A DNA stretch of 17,046 bases from Clostridiaceae bacterium (GTDB taxonomy: Bacteria > Bacillota > Clostridia > Acetivibrionales > DUMC01), in the NCBI GenBank assembly GCA_012512865.1, contig JAAZDH010000058.1:1-17046 (forward strand), read 5' to 3'. Positions 13,161-17,046 of this stretch are shown in pieces (position 1 is the first letter of the stretch; every line of letters begins with the position of its first letter). A program made the translations under genes and the position numbers. The notes under the pieces were generated by a model. It did not search any database and was not told where the DNA came from. It saw only the letters and a program-made list of their open reading frames with translations.

Positions 13161-14639
13161 GTGAATAATTATAATATATACAGGCAAATTGCCGAACGAA
13201 CAAAAGGGGATATTTACATAGGAGTAGTTGGCCCGGTTAGAACCGGGAAATCAACTTTTATCAAGCGATTTATGGATTTACTTGTTATACCGAACATTGA
13301 AAACGAATATGACAGGGAAAGGGCCAAGGATGAGCTGCCCCAAAGCGCAACCGGGCGGACAATAATGACCACGGAACCTAAATTTGTGCCTAACGAAGCG
13401 GTGGAAATTATGCTTGACGAAAAGGCCCAATTAAAAGTACGGTTGGTGGACTGTGTCGGATATCTTGTAAAAGGCGCCCTTGGCTACCTGGAAAATAACG
13501 CTCCCAGAATGGTATCCACGCCGTGGTTTGACCATCAAATACCTTTTGAAGAAGCGGCGGAATTAGGTACAAGAAAAGTAATAACCGAGCATTCCACGAT
13601 AGGGCTGCTGGTTACCACGGACGGCAGCATAACCGAAATAGAAAGGGAAGAATATGTTGAAGCGGAAAAACGCGTAGTAAACGAACTTAAATCGATAAAC
13701 AAACCATTTATAATACTTCTAAATTCAACAAGGCCTTTTTCAAATGAAACTGTCAAGCTGGCCAAGGAACTTGAGGAAAAATACATGGTCCCGGTGCTGA
13801 ATATCAATGTTGCCCAGATGCGTGTAGAAGACATAAACAGTATCATGGAAAAAGTTCTATTCGAGTTCCCCGTATGTGAGATTGGCATAAACCTTCCTGG
13901 TTGGGTTGATGCCCTTGACAGCACCCACTGGCTTAGGGCCAAGCTAATGGATTCCTTGAAAGAAACATTCAAAAACATAAGAAAGATACGTGAAATCAAG
14001 GATACCACTGCAAAATTAAACGAACTTGAATTCGTTAAAAAAGCCCAAATCGAAAAAATCAACCTTGGTACCGGCAGCATATCCATGGAAATGTCCGCGC
14101 CTGACGAGCTGTTTTATGGAATTATTAGCGAATTGACAGGGCTCGATATAGAAAATGACAGGAAACTTGTAAGCCTGATGAGAGAGCTTGCATTGATTAA
14201 AAAAGAATATGACAGGATCGAAAATGCCCTGCGGGAAGTAAAAGTCAAAGGGTACGGCATGGTAATGCCTCAAATGGAAGAGCTGTCGTTGGAAGAACCG
14301 GAGATAATCAAGCAGGGTAACAGGTTTGGCGTAAGGTTAAGGGCAAGTGCACCAAGCATACACATGATTAGGGCCGATATAGAAACAGAAATTGCCCCGT
14401 TGGTTGGAAGCGAAAAGCAATCCGAAGAGCTGGTGGACTACCTGCTTAAAGAATTTGAAAATGAACCGGGCAAAATCTGGGATTCAAACAAATTCGGCAA
14501 ATCATTGCATGACCTGGTAACCGAGGGGTTGTACAATAAACTTAGCCGTATGCCGGAAGACTCCCAATTAAAGCTGCAGGAAACCCTTCAAAGGATAATA
14601 AACGAAGGAACCGGAGGCCTTATTTGCATCATTATATGA
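13161..14639 (+). CDS. spoIVA: Stage IV sporulation protein A (SpoIVA)
   Basis: This 492-residue ATPase is SpoIVA, which polymerises on the forespore outer membrane and forms the basement layer on which the spore coat is built. Length equals that of the Bacillus protein. The Walker A loop is GPVRTGKST (24-32), followed by the switch-like TGRTIMTTEPKFVP and VRLVDCVGY (Walker B region, about 93-101); LLVTTDGSITEI and PFIILLNSTRP complete the TRAFAC-like nucleotide fold. The charged middle region is helical and the C-terminus ends in the conserved GGLICIII, which in Bacillus helps anchor to SpoVM at the membrane. The start is GTG at 13161-13163 behind AGGGGGG (13149-13155). It is a single-gene unit driven by a sigma-E promoter. 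No SpoVM gene is recognisable nearby. Confidence 0.98.
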   Translation: MNNYNIYRQIAERTKGDIYIGVVGPVRTGKSTFIKRFMDLLVIPNIENEYDRERAKDELPQSATGRTIMTTEPKFVPNEAVEIMLDEKAQLKVRLVDCVGYLVKGALGYLENNAPRMVSTPWFDHQIPFEEAAELGTRKVITEHSTIGLLVTTDGSITEIEREEYVEAEKRVVNELKSINKPFIILLNSTRPFSNETVKLAKELEEKYMVPVLNINVAQMRVEDINSIMEKVLFEFPVCEIGINLPGWVDALDSTHWLRAKLMDSLKETFKNIRKIREIKDTTAKLNELEFVKKAQIEKINLGTGSISMEMSAPDELFYGIISELTGLDIENDRKLVSLMRELALIKKEYDRIENALREVKVKGYGMVMPQMEELSLEEPEIIKQGNRFGVRLRASAPSIHMIRADIETEIAPLVGSEKQSEELVDYLLKEFENEPGKIWDSNKFGKSLHDLVTEGLYNKLSRMPEDSQLKLQETLQRIINEGTGGLICIII

Positions 14640-14709
14640 GATGAGATAGACACGATGAAAAAACGTGCAAGATTAATTCAAGGTTAAATTGGGAAGGTAC
14701 GGTTTTGCA

Positions 14710-14745
14710 ACTCCATATTTTTGCATAAATAAGGGAGTGTAATTA
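14710..14745 (+). terminator. Weak candidate terminator after spoIVA
   Basis: ACTCC (14710-14714) pairs with GGAGT (14734-14738) and TATTT (14716-14720) with AAATA (14727-14731), with a small bulge between and a 6-nt loop. The bases after it on the plus strand are only moderately T-rich. It lies 70 nt past spoIVA in the convergent gap 14640-14777, which holds no gene. Confidence 0.35.
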
Positions 14746-14750
14746 CTTTA

Positions 14751-14779
14751 TTGACGTAGTTTGCCCCTATATTTATATT
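14751..14779 (+). promoter_or_regulatory. Possible promoter antisense to the lipid kinase gene
   Basis: TTGACG (14751-14756), a 17-nt spacer and TATATT (14774-14779) form a good vegetative-type promoter on the plus strand. It overlaps the stop codon of the minus-strand lipid kinase gene and would read into it from its 3' end. No plus-strand gene follows. Confidence 0.4.
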
Positions 14780-15662
14780 ATTGTTTGACAAATACACGCA
14801 AAAACTTGTTAATAAACTCCACCTTTTTAGGAAGGCCTGGGCCCTTTTCCCCGTCCAGGGTCAACGCAACATCACTGTTGCCTTCGATGATGCAGGATTT
14901 TGCCTTGAGGTGGATTATACTTTTATGGTTTAGAAGGTCATTGGCAAGGAATTTCAGCAGAATGCCTGCAATATCAATATGCCAGCAATTTTTGATAATA
15001 ATAATATCCATGAAGCCATCCGTAAGGTCTGCCGTCCCCGCAATGTTGTTCAAGCCTGCTGCATGCCTCCCGTTAAGTATAATAAACATCAAGGCATCTT
15101 CATCTATAACCTGGCCATTTGCCGTTAATTTCAGTCTAAAAGGCTTGATATTAGCCATCTCGCCAAGGGCTTTCAGGTAATACGCCAACGGGCCTATATT
15201 TTTCTTCAATTCACCGCTCGTGCTAAATGATACATCTACAAGTATCCCTCCTGCGCATGAATTGAGGAAATACCTTTCGCCGTTAACAACTCCTGTATCA
15301 ATTTCTATTGTATTCCCTTCAAGAATGATATCCAGGCACTTGTCCAGTTTTGAAGGTATTCTCAGGCACCTTGCGAAATCATTGCAGGTACCTGACGGTA
15401 TTATTCCTATAGGAAGGTTTATTTTTCTCTTCAGCATAACATTAACCACGGTATTTATTGTACCGTCACCACCTGAGATAACTATGCAGGAGTAGTTGCC
15501 GTCCTTCAACACATTGAGAAGCATGTTTTCATCCACGTCATATGTTCTGAAAGGCTGTATCAACACTCCCATATTCATAAAACGACTTATAATGTAGTCC
15601 AGTTTATAAGGTATGCCCCTCTGCCCTGATAAAGGATTGTAGACCAGTATTGCTTTTCGCAT
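14778..15662 (-). CDS. YegS/BmrU-type lipid kinase (diacylglycerol kinase catalytic domain)
   Basis: This 294-residue protein has the diacylglycerol kinase catalytic fold and probably phosphorylates diacylglycerol or a related lipid alcohol at the membrane, returning it to phosphatidic acid. Motifs: VYNPLSGQRG (8-16), the ATP-binding VISGGDGTIN (61-70), IIPSGTCNDFAR (87-98) and a C-terminal LTLDGE. The G-T-G-N-D motif of many relatives is G-T-C-N-D here, a tolerated variant. ATG at 15660-15662 is preferred over the reading from 15695 because GGAGG (15670-15674) lies 7 nt upstream and the protein then opens MRKAILVYNP. It resembles B. subtilis DgkB-like and BmrU-like enzymes; substrate is not fixed by sequence. 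It runs convergent to spoIVA and has its own candidate promoter. Confidence 0.87.
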   Translation of the reverse strand: MRKAILVYNPLSGQRGIPYKLDYIISRFMNMGVLIQPFRTYDVDENMLLNVLKDGNYSCIVISGGDGTINTVVNVMLKRKINLPIGIIPSGTCNDFARCLRIPSKLDKCLDIILEGNTIEIDTGVVNGERYFLNSCAGGILVDVSFSTSGELKKNIGPLAYYLKALGEMANIKPFRLKLTANGQVIDEDALMFIILNGRHAAGLNNIAGTADLTDGFMDIIIIKNCWHIDIAGILLKFLANDLLNHKSIIHLKAKSCIIEGNSDVALTLDGEKGPGLPKKVEFINKFLRVFVKQ

Positions 15663-15789
15663 GGCTTGGCCTCCATTTGATTTGTCCTGGCACATCTTGT
15701 GACATATCTTGTATATTATAATCCGGCTTATAAACCGGCTATTATCCAGAAATCCATAAAATGGCCGTATTACTTTATCATTATATTAT

Positions 15790-15819
15790 ATTATATCACA
15801 TATATGTTTTTACCGTCAT
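15790..15819 (-). promoter_or_regulatory. Candidate promoter of the lipid kinase gene
   Basis: On the minus strand an extended -10 TGA-TATAAT (15790-15798) has ATGACG (15814-15819) as a -35 after 18 nt. Overlapping TATAAT copies follow, so the exact start is uncertain. The rest of the 302-bp gap (15663-15964) is AT-rich and holds a 16-bp palindrome (15859-15874) and paired AGCCGG repeats, but no gene. Confidence 0.5.
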
Positions 15820-15964
15820 CTTTAATCAGGAAATCAGGGAATTGTATCTTTGAATCCTAATAATTTAAATTATTTAACCAAGGTCCCGTATTCTTGTATT
15901 TTTGTATCCTGCACAATTTCCCAAGATTTACATCATTTTTTAAGCACAAGGATTTGTCTTCATC

Positions 15965-16546
15965 TTATTTTATCACTCTTTTTTCCGTAATAATCATGTC
16001 AAGCTGTACATCATGGCCTTCCGTGGGTATTTTATCCAAGACTTGAAAATCAAAAGCCACCCCTATTCTTATACAATTTCCCCCGGTGGTTTTCAAAAAC
16101 CTGTCATAGTATCCCGCACCAAAACCTATCCTGTATTTGTGCAAATCAAAGGCGATGCCGGGTACTATAACAATATCAATATTTTCAGGGTTTAATACTC
16201 TCCTCGATTCTTTCCTCGGTTCCAGGATCCCGAACCGGCTTCTTTCCATTTCATGTTCAATATCTTTTATTTCGCATGGAATCAAGGTTTTCTCACCATT
16301 GATATCCTTGCCTGTAACAGATACGGCAATTCTCTTTCCATTTTTTAAGCTTGTCCTGATAAAATCGCCTGTTTTTACTTCATTCCTGAAGTCCATGTAA
16401 CACATGATAACATTGCTGTTCCTGTATATATCCATTAACATGAGCATGTTAAATATTGCTTTGCTTTTTTCATCCAGCTCTTCCTGGCACAAGGAATTCC
16501 TTTTGTTTAGCATTTCCTGCCTTAATAATTCTTTACCTGGATTCAT
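15965..16546 (-). CDS. 5-formyltetrahydrofolate cyclo-ligase
   Basis: This 193-residue cytoplasmic enzyme (YqgN family) converts 5-formyltetrahydrofolate and ATP to 5,10-methenyltetrahydrofolate, returning a storage folate to one-carbon metabolism. Seen features are the N-terminal KELLRQEMLNKRNSL helix with the Lys/Arg pair that contacts phosphate, the middle CYMDFRNEVKT segment, the DIVIVPGIAFD strand and the ATP-binding loop RIGFGAGYYDRFL, the best family signature. Length is usual. ATG at 16544-16546 is chosen because AAGGAG (16553-16558) lies 6 nt upstream; the longer reading from 16564 lacks one. It starts 36 nt after the preceding membrane protein gene, so the two may share a transcript. 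I see no strong terminator after it. Confidence 0.93.
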   Translation of the reverse strand: MNPGKELLRQEMLNKRNSLCQEELDEKSKAIFNMLMLMDIYRNSNVIMCYMDFRNEVKTGDFIRTSLKNGKRIAVSVTGKDINGEKTLIPCEIKDIEHEMERSRFGILEPRKESRRVLNPENIDIVIVPGIAFDLHKYRIGFGAGYYDRFLKTTGGNCIRIGVAFDFQVLDKIPTEGHDVQLDMIITEKRVIK

Positions 16547-16582
16547 TGCCCGCTCCTTAAACATCTGTTTTACTGGTACCGC

Positions 16583-17046
16583 TTAATGCCTGACTTTACT
16601 TGTAATTAATATAAAGACAAAACACAAAAGGCTTACAAGAACAAACATCAACAAGGAAGCTACAAGCAATGCAACACCAAAAGAATGCCTGTCCGGGTCG
16701 TCTTCAGAATTCATAAATGCTATGGCAGTTATTATTCCCAGCAATTGTCCAAAACCTGGTATAATTGTTGATAAGACTGTTAAGAAAACCTTTAGCTTGT
16801 TACTTAAAGGGATAATGCCATTCCTGTCAACATTTTCAACTACGTATGGTTCTGCATTGCAGGAAAAATCTTTTCTCCTGTCGCTTATCTCTTCACTGCC
16901 ATCGTCAGCCATTATTCGTAAATTCTCCATAACTATATCCTGCACTTTTTCTTCCTGGTATGCTTTATTCCCCGGGTAAATCTCTGCTTCCAGGCGCTCC
17001 TTGTTTTCCACGGAGGTCTCACCTTCTGGGTACGCCTTGTTAATCC
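16583..17046 (-). CDS. Membrane protein of unknown function, probably cut by the window edge
   Basis: The visible part has a hydrophilic, acidic N-terminal region and two hydrophobic C-terminal segments: one from LKVFLTVLSTIIPGFGQLLGI to AIAFM and one across SFGVALLVASLLMFVLV to FVFILI, joined by a charged loop (NSEDDPDRH). I do not recognise a family; the C-terminal pair resembles short two-helix domains found in Clostridia behind variable N-termini. A GTG at 17009-17011 with AAGGTGAG before it could start a 142-residue protein. However the frame is open up to the window end and a motif NKAY recurs on both sides of that GTG with only third-base changes, which argues that coding continues upstream. 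It precedes the folate gene by 36 nt. Confidence 0.65.
   Translation of the reverse strand, partial: INKAYPEGETSVENKERLEAEIYPGNKAYQEEKVQDIVMENLRIMADDGSEEISDRRKDFSCNAEPYVVENVDRNGIIPLSNKLKVFLTVLSTIIPGFGQLLGIITAIAFMNSEDDPDRHSFGVALLVASLLMFVLVSLLCFVFILITSKVRH

Noticed and set aside
13535..14086. A 183-codon minus-strand frame inside spoIVA
   Set aside because: Shadow of the conserved SpoIVA frame, Ser-rich as expected from reverse reading, with no family signature.

Overview
The window reads as a chromosomal segment of a spore-forming, low-GC, Gram-positive anaerobe of the class Clostridia. It has AT-rich intergenic DNA, strong AGGAGG-type ribosome binding sites, frequent GTG/TTG starts, spore genes (cotJABC, spoIVA), a clostridial-type DnaE and several protein families typical of Clostridia. 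The exact genus cannot be fixed from this sequence alone. I see no insertion sequence, phage gene, tRNA, rRNA or CRISPR array.

Layout. 1-453: rpsO on the minus strand with its own promoter, a structured leader and an intrinsic terminator. 454-2017: an upstream regulatory region, then the spore coat operon cotJA-cotJB-cotJC on the plus strand. 2018-2282: a gene-free stretch with direct and inverted repeats. 2283-3767 (minus): a cell-wall amidase followed by a DUF3842 protein. 3955-6570 (minus): pgsA, a DUF5685 protein, a J-domain protein with a Cys-rich tail and a small membrane protein, packed tightly and with one 68-nt gene overlap. 6673-7173 (minus): a promoter, then mtrB (the tryptophan-sensing RNA-binding protein TRAP) and a 65-residue DUF2007-like protein, closed by a hairpin. 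7313-12782 (minus): phosphoglucomutase followed by DNA polymerase III alpha (dnaE). 12783-13160: a divergent regulatory region with a 79-bp imperfect inverted repeat between a housekeeping-type promoter for pgm-dnaE and a very good sigma-E promoter for spoIVA. 13161-14639: spoIVA on the plus strand. 14778-17046 (minus): a YegS/BmrU-type lipid kinase, 5-formyltetrahydrofolate cyclo-ligase, and a membrane protein whose frame is open to the window edge.

How the genes fit together. Most are housekeeping (translation, replication, phospholipid and sugar-phosphate metabolism, folate). Two mother-cell sporulation loci are present: SpoIVA builds the coat basement layer, and CotJ includes a manganese-catalase-like coat protein. 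PgsA and the lipid kinase both act in phospholipid metabolism. The most unusual points are a TRAP gene away from any trp or folate gene, a repeat family with a full hairpin copy at 12943-13021 and a one-arm relative at 7233-7262, the DUF5685/J-protein overlap, and the uncharacterised pgsA-DUF5685-J-protein-membrane protein cluster.
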